The notes: generated by a model not told the origin, from the sequence alone. Positions 17,705 to 27,297 are shown, counted from the stretch's first letter. The stretch: DNA of 53,262 nt from Pleurocapsales cyanobacterium LEGE 10410 (GCA_015207195.1 JADEXJ010000023.1:1-53262), one strand, 5' to 3'. A program made the numbers and translations.

Positions 17705-19036
17705 TCACGAGCAATTTTTCCTGATAGAAAACTTCTCGATCTTCGCTCCTAAAGTAATACTTCTGGCTGCCATAAATAAGGTTAGTGCTAGCCAAAGTAA
17801 ATGATTGGTTTGCCAGTGCCAAGCAGCGATCGCCACGGGCGCAAAACCCAGGATCGCAGCAATTAAGCTAGACTGGCGCAGTATTTTACCCGCAGTTAAA
17901 CCTAAGAAATAGCCATCGAGCATATAGGCGATCGAACCAAAACCTAAAACAGGTAATAGCCACCAGACATAGTACTCAACTTGCTCCACTACTTCTGAAT
18001 GATTGGTCAACAGGCTAAACAAAGATTGTGGAAATAAGCAGAATATTATTGCAAAACCCAAGCCAGCCAATAAACTAGTGCTGCCAGCCAGCTTGAGCAA
18101 AGGAATCAGCTGGTGCTTAGATCCTTGTACCTGAAGATTTCCTGTAATACTCTCGGTAGCAAAAGCAATCCCATCAACAAAGTAAGCTGCCAAGGTGACT
18201 ATCTGCAACAGCAGAGTATTGCCAGCCAAAATCCCCGTGCCGATCGCTGCACTCAGGTTAGTAAATACCGCAAAAGTAGTAACCAATGCTAGAGTACGAA
18301 TCAAAATATCTCGGTTCAGAGAAAAGGTCGCTGTCAAAGCCGATCGCTCAACAATCCTTGGTCGATACTGTTGCCAGAATTTACTAGGAAGTTCACCATA
18401 AACCAAAGCTAAACCCAAGATCAGAGTAATCAACTGACTAATCGCCGTTGCTGCCCCTGCACCACTACTAGACTGCTGCCAACGAACAATAAACAGGTAA
18501 TCCAACACAATATTTGCTCCCTTACTCACTAAAGAAAGCAATAAAACTCGCCCGCCTTGTTCTTTACCCAAAAACCAACCCAACAGCACGAAGTTAAGCA
18601 AAGTGGCAGGTGCGCCCCAAATCAAAGCATTGTAGTAAGCTCGTCCTGCCTCAAGTACTTCTGGTTCAGCTTGCAACAAGGCAAAGCCAATCTCTCTTAA
18701 AGGCTGCTGCAAGATTAAAATAGTTATGCCAATCGCCAGGGCGATCGCCCCATTGCGTAATAAAGTTAAAGTAACCTGCTCTGCTTCACCTCTACCTCTG
18801 GCTTGAGCCGTTACTCCTGTTGTCCCCATGCGAAGAAAACCAAAAGTCCAGTAAATATAGTTAAACAATACCGTGGCGATCGCTACCCCCGCCAAATGTC
18901 GAATTTCTGTTAGATGTCCCAAAAAGGCTACGTCAACCAAACTGGCTAAGGGAACCATTAGATTGGAAACAATATTTACCGCAGCTAACCGCCAAAAGCG
19001 ACTTTGATGATATTTTGCTGAGTGGTTGTGATTCAA
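17705..19036 (-). CDS. MATE-family efflux transporter, DinF-like
   Basis: A 443-residue membrane protein with about twelve predicted helices in two MatE halves (about 15-170 and 230-400). The segments VPLASLVDVAFLGHL and FGFLRMGTTGVTAQARGRG match the first half of DinF/NorM-type exporters, which use Na+ or H+ gradients to expel cationic compounds or metabolites. The substrate is unknown. The next minus-strand gene (AEC carrier) ends upstream with its own start, about 95 bases away, so the two may not be co-transcribed. Confidence 0.9.
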   Translation of the reverse strand: MNHNHSAKYHQSRFWRLAAVNIVSNLMVPLASLVDVAFLGHLTEIRHLAGVAIATVLFNYIYWTFGFLRMGTTGVTAQARGRGEAEQVTLTLLRNGAIALAIGITILILQQPLREIGFALLQAEPEVLEAGRAYYNALIWGAPATLLNFVLLGWFLGKEQGGRVLLLSLVSKGANIVLDYLFIVRWQQSSSGAGAATAISQLITLILGLALVYGELPSKFWQQYRPRIVERSALTATFSLNRDILIRTLALVTTFAVFTNLSAAIGTGILAGNTLLLQIVTLAAYFVDGIAFATESITGNLQVQGSKHQLIPLLKLAGSTSLLAGLGFAIIFCLFPQSLFSLLTNHSEVVEQVEYYVWWLLPVLGFGSIAYMLDGYFLGLTAGKILRQSSLIAAILGFAPVAIAAWHWQTNHLLWLALTLFMAARSITLGAKIEKFSIRKNCS

Positions 19037-19130
19037 GACAGTTATTTGCTAGTTCGGAGTTTAAAAGTTCTTACTCAAAAGATATTCCAGTAAGAAAAAT
19101 TACGGGAGTTGACAATTTAGAGTTAGATTA

Positions 19131-20030
19131 CTAAGAACCTAAAGTTAGTAACAACGACAATACTATTGGCAGAGTAATAAAGCTCATCATAGTCGAAGTA
19201 ACGATCGCCCTGGCTGCTAAATCTTGATCTCCACCAAATTCGCTAACAATTATAAATGAGTTGACGGCGGTGGGCATGGCACTCTGTAAAATCAGCACCT
19301 GTAAATCTAAAAGTTCTAGCTGTAGCAATCTACCGACAAAATAAGCGATTGTAGGAGCAACAGATAAACGAGCGATCGCGGTAATTATTTCTTTGATTCC
19401 TGGCTGAAACCGAGTTTCCGATAGCTGCATTCCCAGCAAAATCAGAGCTATGGGAATTGCTGCTGCACCCAACTGTTCGATACCCCGATCTAATTCCCAA
19501 GGGATGTCGATCGATAAAAAACGTAGGCTCAAACCTAGAATAATTGCCCAAAGTAAAGGCAATCGCAAAGTTAGCTTCAAACCTTGAATGATTCCTTTCC
19601 CGCCAATCAAGGCAGGACCAAAACAAAACATTAAAAAACTAGAGCCAAGCATATAAACAATTGCTCGATCTAATCCTGCTGCACCAAAAGCAAAAGTTGC
19701 CACAGGTAAACCCATATTACCGTTGTTGGGAAACATTACCACAGCGGTGATTGCTCTTTTAAAAGAGGACTGGAGGTTCAAGATTTTAGCAATCAAGCCA
19801 ACTAGGGTATAAATTATTCCCGATGTCAAGATGAACCCGATTAATAACCTGCCAGAACTATCAAGAGATAGCTCAGTACGATACAAACCATCTATTACCA
19901 AAGCGGGAGACAAAACGTACAAGGCTAGCTGAGACAGCGTAGAACGCTGAAGGGGCAAGGTACGACCTACAACAAAGCCGATCAAAATAATTAAGCCTAC
20001 GGGGAGGACAGCGGGTAGCAAGGTCGTCAT
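19131..20030 (-). CDS. AEC-family (auxin efflux carrier-type) transporter
   Basis: A 299-residue protein with about ten predicted membrane helices. The family landmarks are the N-terminal LPVGLIILIGFVVGR, the crossover segment MFPNNGNMGLPVATFAFG near residue 98-115 and the C-terminal LILQSAMPTAVNSFIIVSEFGGD. The NxGNMGLP motif is characteristic. Bacterial members move small carboxylates or amino acids, but the substrate here is unknown. The ATG at 20030 gives a normal first helix. Confidence 0.9.
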   Translation of the reverse strand: MTTLLPAVLPVGLIILIGFVVGRTLPLQRSTLSQLALYVLSPALVIDGLYRTELSLDSSGRLLIGFILTSGIIYTLVGLIAKILNLQSSFKRAITAVVMFPNNGNMGLPVATFAFGAAGLDRAIVYMLGSSFLMFCFGPALIGGKGIIQGLKLTLRLPLLWAIILGLSLRFLSIDIPWELDRGIEQLGAAAIPIALILLGMQLSETRFQPGIKEIITAIARLSVAPTIAYFVGRLLQLELLDLQVLILQSAMPTAVNSFIIVSEFGGDQDLAARAIVTSTMMSFITLPIVLSLLLTLGS

Positions 20031-20222
20031 ACAGAAGTTGTGAGATGATTTTATATTTTTTTTGGGATCGACCGAGCAGTTTAAGAATACTTAGAGTTTA
20101 TATCTGTCAAGGGATTTAACATTTTCTTTATAGTTATCCCTCCAAAACAACACTCGCCATTAAGGATTTTATTTTGTTATGGTGTTTGTAACAATTAGAA
20201 ACATTTTTTTTCTTACCTTGGG

Positions 20223-20921
20223 ATGCATATGGTTGTCACACATTCTATTGAACCAACAGCACAGGACACGGATTATCTTAAAAGTGTCTGGGAGACTATT
20301 GGCTATAATAGTTGTCCTCACTTCTACAACTTCCATATGCATACCATAGCTTCTGATGGCAAGCTGACACCGTATAACTTAGTAAGGCAGGCGATCGCTA
20401 TCGGACTCCAGGGTTTTGCTATTACAGATCACCACTCCATTGATGGTTATCAACAAGCACAATCTTACCTGTCTGCCCTAGATTCAGACAATACTATTAA
20501 AAATTTGCCCCACTTGTGGACTGGGGTAGAAGTTACTTCCAGACTATTAGATGTAGAGGTTCATATATTGGGTTATGGTTTCGATCCGCAACATCCAGCC
20601 CTTAGTCTTTACCTTCAAGGAGAAAAACCTCAGGGACAAGATGCCGAGGTCAAAAAAGTGGTCGATAGTATTCATCAGGCAGAGGGTTTGGTAGTGTTGG
20701 CTCATCCAGAACGCTATCGTTGCTCTGCCGAACAATTGATTCCCGCTGCTGCTGATTGCGGTGTCGATGGCATAGAAAGTTATTATTCTTATGGTAATCC
20801 CAAAGTTTGGCAACCAAGCCCCGACAAAACACCGAAGGTTTTGGCATTGGCTTATCAACACCATCTGTTTAGTACCTGCGGTACAGATACCCATGGATTA
20901 AGCCTGCTACATCGCCTTTAA
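20223..20921 (+). CDS. PHP-domain metal-dependent phosphoesterase
   Basis: A 232-residue PHP protein. Metal-ligand motifs in order are HMH (H38, H40), D45, TDHHS (D69, H70, H71), E103, H114, a LAHPERY segment and GTDTH (D222, H224). The pattern resembles the TrpH/YciV group of nucleotide phosphatases, which act on 3',5'-bisphosphonucleotides or short oligonucleotides. That specificity is only an inference. The start could be the ATG at 20223 or the one at 20229. A 30-residue N-terminal extension precedes the PHP core. Confidence 0.88.
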   Translation: MHMVVTHSIEPTAQDTDYLKSVWETIGYNSCPHFYNFHMHTIASDGKLTPYNLVRQAIAIGLQGFAITDHHSIDGYQQAQSYLSALDSDNTIKNLPHLWTGVEVTSRLLDVEVHILGYGFDPQHPALSLYLQGEKPQGQDAEVKKVVDSIHQAEGLVVLAHPERYRCSAEQLIPAAADCGVDGIESYYSYGNPKVWQPSPDKTPKVLALAYQHHLFSTCGTDTHGLSLLHRL

Positions 20922-20964
20922 GTTATGGTTGTTCTAATTAATTTCCTAGTGATTGACTGGTTAG

Positions 20965-21043
20965 TCCTAAAGGATACCGCTTTGCATATCGTTAGTCCTA
21001 AAGAATTCCTAAAGGGTATATGCTTGCGGTATCCCTTTAGGGA
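20965..21043. repeat. Long imperfect palindromic element, MITE/REP-like
   Basis: The left arm (20965-20989) and right arm (21018-21043) form an inverted repeat of about 25 bp with two or three mismatches or gaps, for example ggataccgc against gcggtatcc. The 28-base centre contains two direct copies of tcctaaag. It starts 44 bases after the PHP gene and may act as its terminator, but it lacks a T run. Size and symmetry suggest a small nonautonomous mobile repeat. The remainder of 20922-21263 is AT-rich and shows no gene. Confidence 0.55.
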
Positions 21044-21263
21044 CACCTTACGCTTTAACTAGTTCAAAAGTTTTCAATTAGCTTTAGCTATTTCTACTCT
21101 GGGCATCGGCATTTTTTTCTGTTATCTTTACAACAGGATTACAGTTCTGCACTTTTAAAATCGATGTAATTCTATTAATATTCCTTCTGTCTTTTTTTTC
21201 ATATTGTAAAAAACTGAAAATAAAAAATAGGATCTTTTCTAAGTCATTAAGTCAATAATTCAG

Positions 21264-21662
21264 ATGACTAATAGTTCTGCCATAGATAAAAGAAAAAATA
21301 AAAATTTTGTAATTAACAACAAAACATTACTCAAACAGTATGCTATACAAAATCGAGAGTTTTTTGGTCAGGGAATAATAGTCGTAAACTTATTGCTGAT
21401 GAATGCAGACCTGCTAAACGGTAAAGCTTTATTCACTCTTGAGCCTGGAACAGAGCCAACAGTACATCAACCAATATCTTACATTCCTAAATCAAATTTT
21501 TGGTTTAAGATGCTCAGTCTTAAGATCAAAAAGAAATACCAAATAGATATCCAAGAAGCAAAAAACTTCGATAACAAATTTTTGATTGTCTTTGTCAAAG
21601 ATGCCTCCATAGAGCATTTTTCTATTTATTCTTTGAAGCTAGAAAAAACAGTTGTCAAGTAG
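21264..21662 (+). CDS. Hypothetical protein, unrecognised
   Basis: A 132-residue basic, AT-rich protein with no signal peptide or membrane helix. The middle (FFGQGIIVVNLLLMNADLL) is hydrophobic enough for a buried strand-helix unit, and the C-terminal half alternates beta-like stretches with lysines. I recognise no family. The open frame, clean ATG and length support a real gene. The AT-rich composition and the adjacent palindromic element suggest possible acquisition. Confidence 0.5.
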   Translation: MTNSSAIDKRKNKNFVINNKTLLKQYAIQNREFFGQGIIVVNLLLMNADLLNGKALFTLEPGTEPTVHQPISYIPKSNFWFKMLSLKIKKKYQIDIQEAKNFDNKFLIVFVKDASIEHFSIYSLKLEKTVVK

Positions 21663-21815
21663 TTAAAGCTTGCTCGACAAACCAAATCTTACAGTTATCA
21701 ATAAATTAGTTTAATAGAGAAAAAATATTTAAGATGTTATTAACCAAAAATAGAATCGGCTAATATCGTTTTAGACAGAGTAATTCTAGCAGCAGGGGGA
21801 TTACAATGAATAATT

Positions 21816-22715
21816 ATGATCGATTCTCCCAAATATTATTCTTGGCAAGATTTTCGCTGTGCCTACACGGTTTCTGATTCTACTAATTCTCAAACTGAAA
21901 CAACCATAGTTCTAATTCATCCTATTGGCGTAGGTTTATCACGTCTGTTTTGGCAACGCTTCATCAAAACTTGGCTGACACGACATTCTAATTCAGTAAT
22001 ATATAACCCAGACTTATTAGGATGTGGTGAGAGTGCTATGCCTGCTGTAGCTTATTATCCTAGCGATTGGGCAGCACAAATCAGCTATTTTATTAAAAGC
22101 GTAGTCAGAAAGCCCGTTGTTTTAATCGTCCAGGGAGCATCATTTCCGATTGCGATCGAGTTGACACAGCATTTAGAGCCTAATTGGATTGAAAAGTTAG
22201 TCTTATCCGCTCCTCCTGCTTGGCGAACCATGACAGATGCTGCCCAACCACAACAGCAAAAATTGTTATGGAATTTACTATTCAATTCTCCTATCGGCTT
22301 GGGTAATCTATTCTATCGCTATGCTCGTCGTCGTCAATTTATCGAATCTTTTTCGATTCGCCAATTATTTGCAGATCCTCGACAAGTCGATCGCCAGTGG
22401 TTGAATGAATTGACTGAGGGGGCAAAAAATCCTCATAGTCGCTATGCCGTCTTTTCCTTTTTGGCAGGATTTTGGCGCAGAGATTATGCTTCAGCTATTG
22501 CTCAAATAGAGCAACCTACTCTAACTGTTTTTGGTCAGCAAACATCGAGTATTAGTCGCGAAGGTAAGGCAGAAACCCTGCAAGAGCGGTTAGATGCCTA
22601 TATCGAACATCTTCCCCAGGGACAGGGTTGCTTTATTTCTGGACGTAATGTACTTCCCTATGAATCGACATCAGAGTTTGTTCGAGTTGTTGCCGATTTT
22701 CTTCAAGGACACTAA
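21816..22715 (+). CDS. Alpha/beta-hydrolase fold protein with altered triad
   Basis: A 299-residue alpha/beta-hydrolase. The oxyanion segment VLIHPIGVGLS, the strand-turn NPDLLGCGES and the nucleophile elbow VQGASFP (Ser in G-A-S-F-P, without the last Gly of GxSxG) are visible. A cap-like region (about 150-220) is present. Near the C-terminus, where active enzymes have GH.P..E, this one has GRNVLPYES, so the catalytic His seems to be missing or shifted. Substrate unknown. A purine-rich stretch (gcaggggga) lies about 15 bases before the ATG at 21816. It converges on the cheW gene, with five bases between stops. Confidence 0.8.
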   Translation: MIDSPKYYSWQDFRCAYTVSDSTNSQTETTIVLIHPIGVGLSRLFWQRFIKTWLTRHSNSVIYNPDLLGCGESAMPAVAYYPSDWAAQISYFIKSVVRKPVVLIVQGASFPIAIELTQHLEPNWIEKLVLSAPPAWRTMTDAAQPQQQKLLWNLLFNSPIGLGNLFYRYARRRQFIESFSIRQLFADPRQVDRQWLNELTEGAKNPHSRYAVFSFLAGFWRRDYASAIAQIEQPTLTVFGQQTSSISREGKAETLQERLDAYIEHLPQGQGCFISGRNVLPYESTSEFVRVVADFLQGH

Positions 22716-22720
22716 AAATT

Positions 22721-23203
22721 TCAAACTAATCTTGCCAGATCGAGAATAAAAATAGTTAGAGAAGTTTCTCCTTGGGGAACAACTGCAACATGACTAGCAA
22801 TTTCTAAGGTATCGGCTCGTCGATAAGCATCGGGAAGCTGGCGAATTTTCTCCAGGGAGACATCGATGATTGTCGGAGGTTTGGTCACCATAATGCCTAA
22901 AGGTTCTCCTGTAATATTTTTGCTAATAATAAAATATCCCTTGGTGGGTGATGCTTCAGCCAGACTAACTTTAAATAGCTTGCGATGTAAATCGACAACC
23001 GCTAATTCCTGTTGAGCTAAATGAGCTAAGTTAACATGACTCAATCCACTACCGTGAATATCCTGGTGCTTGACAACCTTCTGTACCTGCAAAATAGGTA
23101 AAGCCAGAGTTAATTTACCTATTTCAAATACTAAAAGTTTAATTGACAAATTTTTCTGAGCGGATATGGTTCGAGAATTCGGATCGACTATTAGATTACT
23201 CAT
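22721..23203 (-). CDS. CheW-like protein, last gene of the pix operon
   Basis: A 160-residue CheW-domain protein. It has LVFEIGKLTLALPILQVQKVV, a second half with LGIMVTKPPTIIDVSLEKIRQLP, and the final TIFILDLARLV strand typical of CheW modules. It lacks extra domains. It follows pixL by 35 bases in the same direction, so it is likely made with the taxis proteins and would couple the kinase to receptors. It differs clearly from the other CheW-like gene of the operon (33044-33583), which suggests separate partners. Confidence 0.85.
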   Translation of the reverse strand: MSNLIVDPNSRTISAQKNLSIKLLVFEIGKLTLALPILQVQKVVKHQDIHGSGLSHVNLAHLAQQELAVVDLHRKLFKVSLAEASPTKGYFIISKNITGEPLGIMVTKPPTIIDVSLEKIRQLPDAYRRADTLEIASHVAVVPQGETSLTIFILDLARLV

Positions 23204-23238
23204 AACTATATAATTATTGTGATTGAGCAGGCATCAAT

Positions 23239-26200
23239 TTACTCGTGCTGCTTAATTAGCTGTTCTATATCTTGTAAAAATTTATCTTCTACATAAGGTT
23301 TGGTAAAAAATTCCTCAGCCCCCAAGCTAGTTGCCAATGCTCGATGTTTCTCAGTACTGCGAGAAGTGAGCATTACTACTGGAATGTTAGTTAATCCCTC
23401 TTGGCGACGAGCAGTTAAAAATTCAAAACCATTCATGTTAGGCATTTCAACATCACAAACAACCAAATCTGTCTGTAAGTTATCACGGAGCTGCTGCAAT
23501 CCTTCCTGTCCATCTCGTCCTTGTAATACCCGATAACCTCTTGTTTCTAAGCTTAGAGCTAAGGTACGTCTTAGGGCTGAAGAATCATCAATGACTAAAA
23601 TAGTTTTAGTTTTAAGCGCGATCGCCCGATCGATGGTACGCTCGTCAGAGCGATCGTGATCCTCTAAGATTTTTTTGATTTCCCTAACAAACTCTGGTTC
23701 GACATAGGGCTTTGTGAAATAGCCATTAGCACCAAGCTGCTTTGCCAAATTACGATGTTTTGCCCCACTACGGGAAGTCAACATGAATGTAGGAACTTGA
23801 GATAAGGCAGAGTCGCGACGACGCATACTCAAAAACTCAAAACCATTCATCACGGGCATTTCAATATCGCAAATAATTAAGTCCAGGTGAGGATTTTGTT
23901 TAAATCCATGAAGAGCTTCTTTGCCGTCTTTTTTCTGAATAACTTGATAACCTTGTTTTTCTAAAGTCAGAGCCATGGTACGCCGTAAAGCAGTAGAATC
24001 ATCTACCACCATAATGGTTTTGAGTCCCGTTATTTTGTTGTCCGTTGACACCTCACCCACTAATTTCTCGTCGGTAATTGCCTCTTCAGCTAAATCTACC
24101 TCTTCAATTACGGCTGCTAATTCGGCGATCGAGTTTGAGCTAGATGGCTGAATCTCTTCACCGAAAATCTGGCTAATCAAAGCAGAGCCGTCAACAGCAG
24201 GAATTAGACTACCATCACCGAGAATAGTGCAACCATAAGTATAGGCTGGGGCAGCGATCGCTTTGCCATAAGGTTTAATTACTAATTCTTGCTCGCTGAG
24301 TAAACTAACCACTTCTAAGGCGAACAACTGTTGTCCTCTTCTCAAGAGTAATAATGGAGCAAACCAATCTTCGGGAGATGCGATGGTTTTAAACGCTTTA
24401 CTAGTAGAGTCGGTATCGAGAACGGGACAGTTGTATTGCAAAACCTCTTTTAGGGGACAGATTGGAATTAACTTGGTATTGAGAGAGAGAAACTTCTGAT
24501 TATTAGCAAACTTAACCTGTTCCTGGGTGGGAATAATAATTTCTTCAATACTGTCTGAAGGAATGGCAAAAGTGGTTGAGCCAAGGGAACAAACCAATAG
24601 TTTGGCGATCGTCAGAGTTAAAGGTAGCCGTAGCGTAAAGGTAGAACCTTCTCCAGGTGCAGAAGTAACGCCGATCTTGCCCTTGAGAGCTTCAATTTGC
24701 GATCGCACGATGTTCATCCCGACTCCTCTACCAGAAATCTCACTAACCTTACTCGCCGTAGAAAATCCTGGTTCAAAGATCAGGTCAAACAACCGTTCTT
24801 GAGGGGCTGAAGCTGCTTCCTGAGGAGAAATCAAGCCTTTTTCTAAGCCTTTTTTGGTAATTTTGTCTAAATCTAGACCTTTGCCATCATCTTTTACTTC
24901 AATTACGGTTTGATTACCCTGATAATAGGCATGAATTTCAATCAAACCTGTTGCTGGTTTACCCTGTTGGGTTCTGATTTCTGGTTCTTCGATGCCATGA
25001 TCGAAACCATTACGCAGTAAATGTAGTAAGGGGTCGGACAATTTTTCTAATACTGCTTTATCTACTAAGACACCAGTTCCTTTGAGCTTCAGCTCTACTG
25101 GCTTGTGATACTTGCGAGATAGATCGCGCAGGGTGCGAGGAAAACGCTGCAAAACCCCATCCAAGGGCAACATCCTGACCCACATCAGCTCATCGCGCAT
25201 TTGACCGAGCATTTGGCGTTGGCTATTGATCGTGCGATCCGATTGCTTGGCAAAAATAGTTATGTCATCAACACCTTCTTCTAGCTGTACTATCTCTTCT
25301 AATACTTCTTGCAATGAAGAATAGAGCAAATTATAGCTATCCATTTCTAAAGAATCAAACTCTGCTGATTCTTCGGTAGAATTATGGAGTGAAGCGGGCT
25401 GATCAGCAGACACCCTTAATTCTTTACTCGCCAAAAGATGCAAATTATGCGATCGCTGTTCCAAAAGCATTTGGTCGGATATTTCTCTCAGTTTTTTTGT
25501 CACTTCCCGAAAACGCGAAAATTTTTGTCCGATTTCAGATACGCTTTCTTGTAGCTGTTCGTTTTGCAAAGCCAGACTATTACGATTGATTGTTAGCTCT
25601 CCTAGCAAATTGTTCATTCTTTCCAAACGATCTAAATCTACTCGGACAGACAACTTTGGAGTAGCTTTCGCTTTCTTGTCAGATTTAGATACTGGTGGGG
25701 ATGGTTTGTTGGCAGTTTTTTCGGTGGGTAAGGAAAAGGAAGTTGCTTCGTCTAGGCTAGGAAGACTCTCAAAGATACTTTCGATTGATTCAACTGCCTC
25801 CTCTAGATTTTCAGTTGGTACTGGTTCATTGGGGGCAACAGTAAGCGAACTATCTGGATCTTCGACAACGGAAGTCTGCTCGTCGGGAATTACGCCAAAA
25901 ATTCGCTCTATTTCATTATCGGAAACTGTTATCTTCGTTGCTGCGTCTATTTCCCCAACAGCAGTCTGCTCGTCGGGAACTACGCCGAAAATTTGCTCGA
26001 TATCGAGATTATCTGCATCGGTTGGCTCAAAAGCCGTTACTTTACTAGTTTCAGCCTCAGACGGTTCTAGATTCTCATCGGGAATCGTGCCAAAAATATC
26101 TTCTGCTAGGGGTTCGGCTGGTGCAGAAGCCCATAAATTAGCCTCCTCAGCGATCGCTTCATCAAACACCATAGGTTCGAGACTGGTTTCTCCCTCGACT

Positions 26201-27258
26201 TCAGCAGTAGACGGTTCTAGATTCTCATCAGGAATCGTGCCAAAAATATCTTCTGCCAGGGGGTCGGCTGGTGCAGAAGACCATAAATTAGTTTCTTCAG
26301 CGATCGCTTCATCAAACACCGCAGGTTCGAGACTGGTTTCTCCCTCGACTTCAGCAGTAGATAGTTCTGGATTCTCATTGGGAATCGTGCCAAAAATATC
26401 TTCTGCTAGGGGTTCGGCTGCTGGTGCAGAAGCCCACAAATTAGCCTCATTACTCAAAACAGCTTCTTCTGTGGCTAAAGCCAACTCTTGTAGTGTGGGA
26501 GAAGCCTCTCCACCCCGATCGCGATCGCCTTCTAAGACTCGCTCTTTGGCTATGGTGCAATCGGCGATTGTCGCCTTAATTATTTCCAAGACGCAGTGGG
26601 GATTTTGAGTTAGGGCTGTCTGGGCAGTGTGAACAATATCGCTAAAGCCTGGCAAATTAAATAGTTCGGCAAAACCAGCAAACATCTCTAGCTGTCCCTG
26701 TAATTCCGCTGTCGGGTCGTAATTGGCAGGATTGCTGGCAACTTGTTGTAAATGCTCTAGAGCCTGGGCTACATCCACCTCAAAGATCGAAGCAACAATA
26801 TCGACTCCTAAATCGTTGGCACTGGGAATATAATTATCAGAATTTTTTAGAGCATCCTCTAAGCGTATTTCTAAAGCAGCAAATACAGGTTCGGCAGCCA
26901 ACAGAGCAGCTTCTTCGTCAAAAGTTCCTTGTTCGATCTGCTCGGTCAAGGGGGTGGAAAGACAATCATACCCCTGTAATAGTAAGCCTTCTAGTTCGGC
27001 ATCAAACTCAACCTCATCACTGTAAAGAGCCTTAAAAAAATCTTCTAAACGATGAGCTAACAATTCAATTGCACCCAATTCTACGCTAGCAGCACCACCT
27101 TTAATCGAGTGAGCAGCCCGCATCAACTCATGAACTTTGGGCGTACTGTGGTCTTGACGCAGGTCGAGTAAGCCCGTTTCTAGAACTTGCAAAAGTTCTT
27201 GAGCTTCTTCGATAAAAAATTGATACGCTTGATCGCGGATATCGGGATTGAGTGACAT
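23239..27258 (-). CDS. pixL: CheA-type hybrid kinase with two receiver domains (PixL)
   Basis: A 1339-residue kinase of the phototaxis pathway. Order: HPt domain (1-130) with phospho-His H50 in AAHSIKGGAAS; a long acidic linker (about 250-540) with three tandem repeats; a dimerisation segment (from about 560, VDLDRLERMNNLLGEL); HATPase (about 700-870) with N-box LLHLLRNGFDHGIEEPE; a CheW-like domain (about 880-1020); and two C-terminal receivers with phosphoacceptor Asp in ICDIEMPVMNGFEF and VCDVEMPNMNGFEF, both followed by FTKPYVE. The two receivers are recent-looking duplicates. Position and order match PixL (TaxAY1) of Synechocystis. It should phosphorylate PixG and PixH. Confidence 0.95.
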   Translation of the reverse strand: MSLNPDIRDQAYQFFIEEAQELLQVLETGLLDLRQDHSTPKVHELMRAAHSIKGGAASVELGAIELLAHRLEDFFKALYSDEVEFDAELEGLLLQGYDCLSTPLTEQIEQGTFDEEAALLAAEPVFAALEIRLEDALKNSDNYIPSANDLGVDIVASIFEVDVAQALEHLQQVASNPANYDPTAELQGQLEMFAGFAELFNLPGFSDIVHTAQTALTQNPHCVLEIIKATIADCTIAKERVLEGDRDRGGEASPTLQELALATEEAVLSNEANLWASAPAAEPLAEDIFGTIPNENPELSTAEVEGETSLEPAVFDEAIAEETNLWSSAPADPLAEDIFGTIPDENLEPSTAEVEGETSLEPMVFDEAIAEEANLWASAPAEPLAEDIFGTIPDENLEPSEAETSKVTAFEPTDADNLDIEQIFGVVPDEQTAVGEIDAATKITVSDNEIERIFGVIPDEQTSVVEDPDSSLTVAPNEPVPTENLEEAVESIESIFESLPSLDEATSFSLPTEKTANKPSPPVSKSDKKAKATPKLSVRVDLDRLERMNNLLGELTINRNSLALQNEQLQESVSEIGQKFSRFREVTKKLREISDQMLLEQRSHNLHLLASKELRVSADQPASLHNSTEESAEFDSLEMDSYNLLYSSLQEVLEEIVQLEEGVDDITIFAKQSDRTINSQRQMLGQMRDELMWVRMLPLDGVLQRFPRTLRDLSRKYHKPVELKLKGTGVLVDKAVLEKLSDPLLHLLRNGFDHGIEEPEIRTQQGKPATGLIEIHAYYQGNQTVIEVKDDGKGLDLDKITKKGLEKGLISPQEAASAPQERLFDLIFEPGFSTASKVSEISGRGVGMNIVRSQIEALKGKIGVTSAPGEGSTFTLRLPLTLTIAKLLVCSLGSTTFAIPSDSIEEIIIPTQEQVKFANNQKFLSLNTKLIPICPLKEVLQYNCPVLDTDSTSKAFKTIASPEDWFAPLLLLRRGQQLFALEVVSLLSEQELVIKPYGKAIAAPAYTYGCTILGDGSLIPAVDGSALISQIFGEEIQPSSSNSIAELAAVIEEVDLAEEAITDEKLVGEVSTDNKITGLKTIMVVDDSTALRRTMALTLEKQGYQVIQKKDGKEALHGFKQNPHLDLIICDIEMPVMNGFEFLSMRRRDSALSQVPTFMLTSRSGAKHRNLAKQLGANGYFTKPYVEPEFVREIKKILEDHDRSDERTIDRAIALKTKTILVIDDSSALRRTLALSLETRGYRVLQGRDGQEGLQQLRDNLQTDLVVCDVEMPNMNGFEFLTARRQEGLTNIPVVMLTSRSTEKHRALATSLGAEEFFTKPYVEDKFLQDIEQLIKQHE
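26041..26460 (-). repeat. 150-bp tandem repeats inside pixL
   Basis: Three near-identical units with an exact period of 150 bp are marked by caaaaatatc at 26091, 26241 and 26391. Each encodes about 50 residues containing NLWxSAP, PLAEDIFGTIP and TSLEPxVFDEAI. A three-base insertion adds an Ala in the 3'-most unit on the plus strand. Two weaker IFG(V)(V/I)P motifs follow in the same protein near 25895 and 25985. The unit number may vary between strains. Confidence 0.85.
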
Positions 27259-27297
27259 GGTTTGAGTATGAATTGCAATTTATTATGAGAGATTCAA

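Noticed and set aside
25586-26608. A 340-codon open frame antisense to pixL, rich in Ser and Ala
   Set aside because: It mirrors the tandem repeats of the real kinase gene. The open frame is a by-product of acidic repeats and not independent coding.
23239-27258. Two PixL receivers read as a possible duplication error or misassembly
   Set aside because: The two receivers are similar but differ at many residues, and other cyanobacterial CheA proteins also carry receivers.
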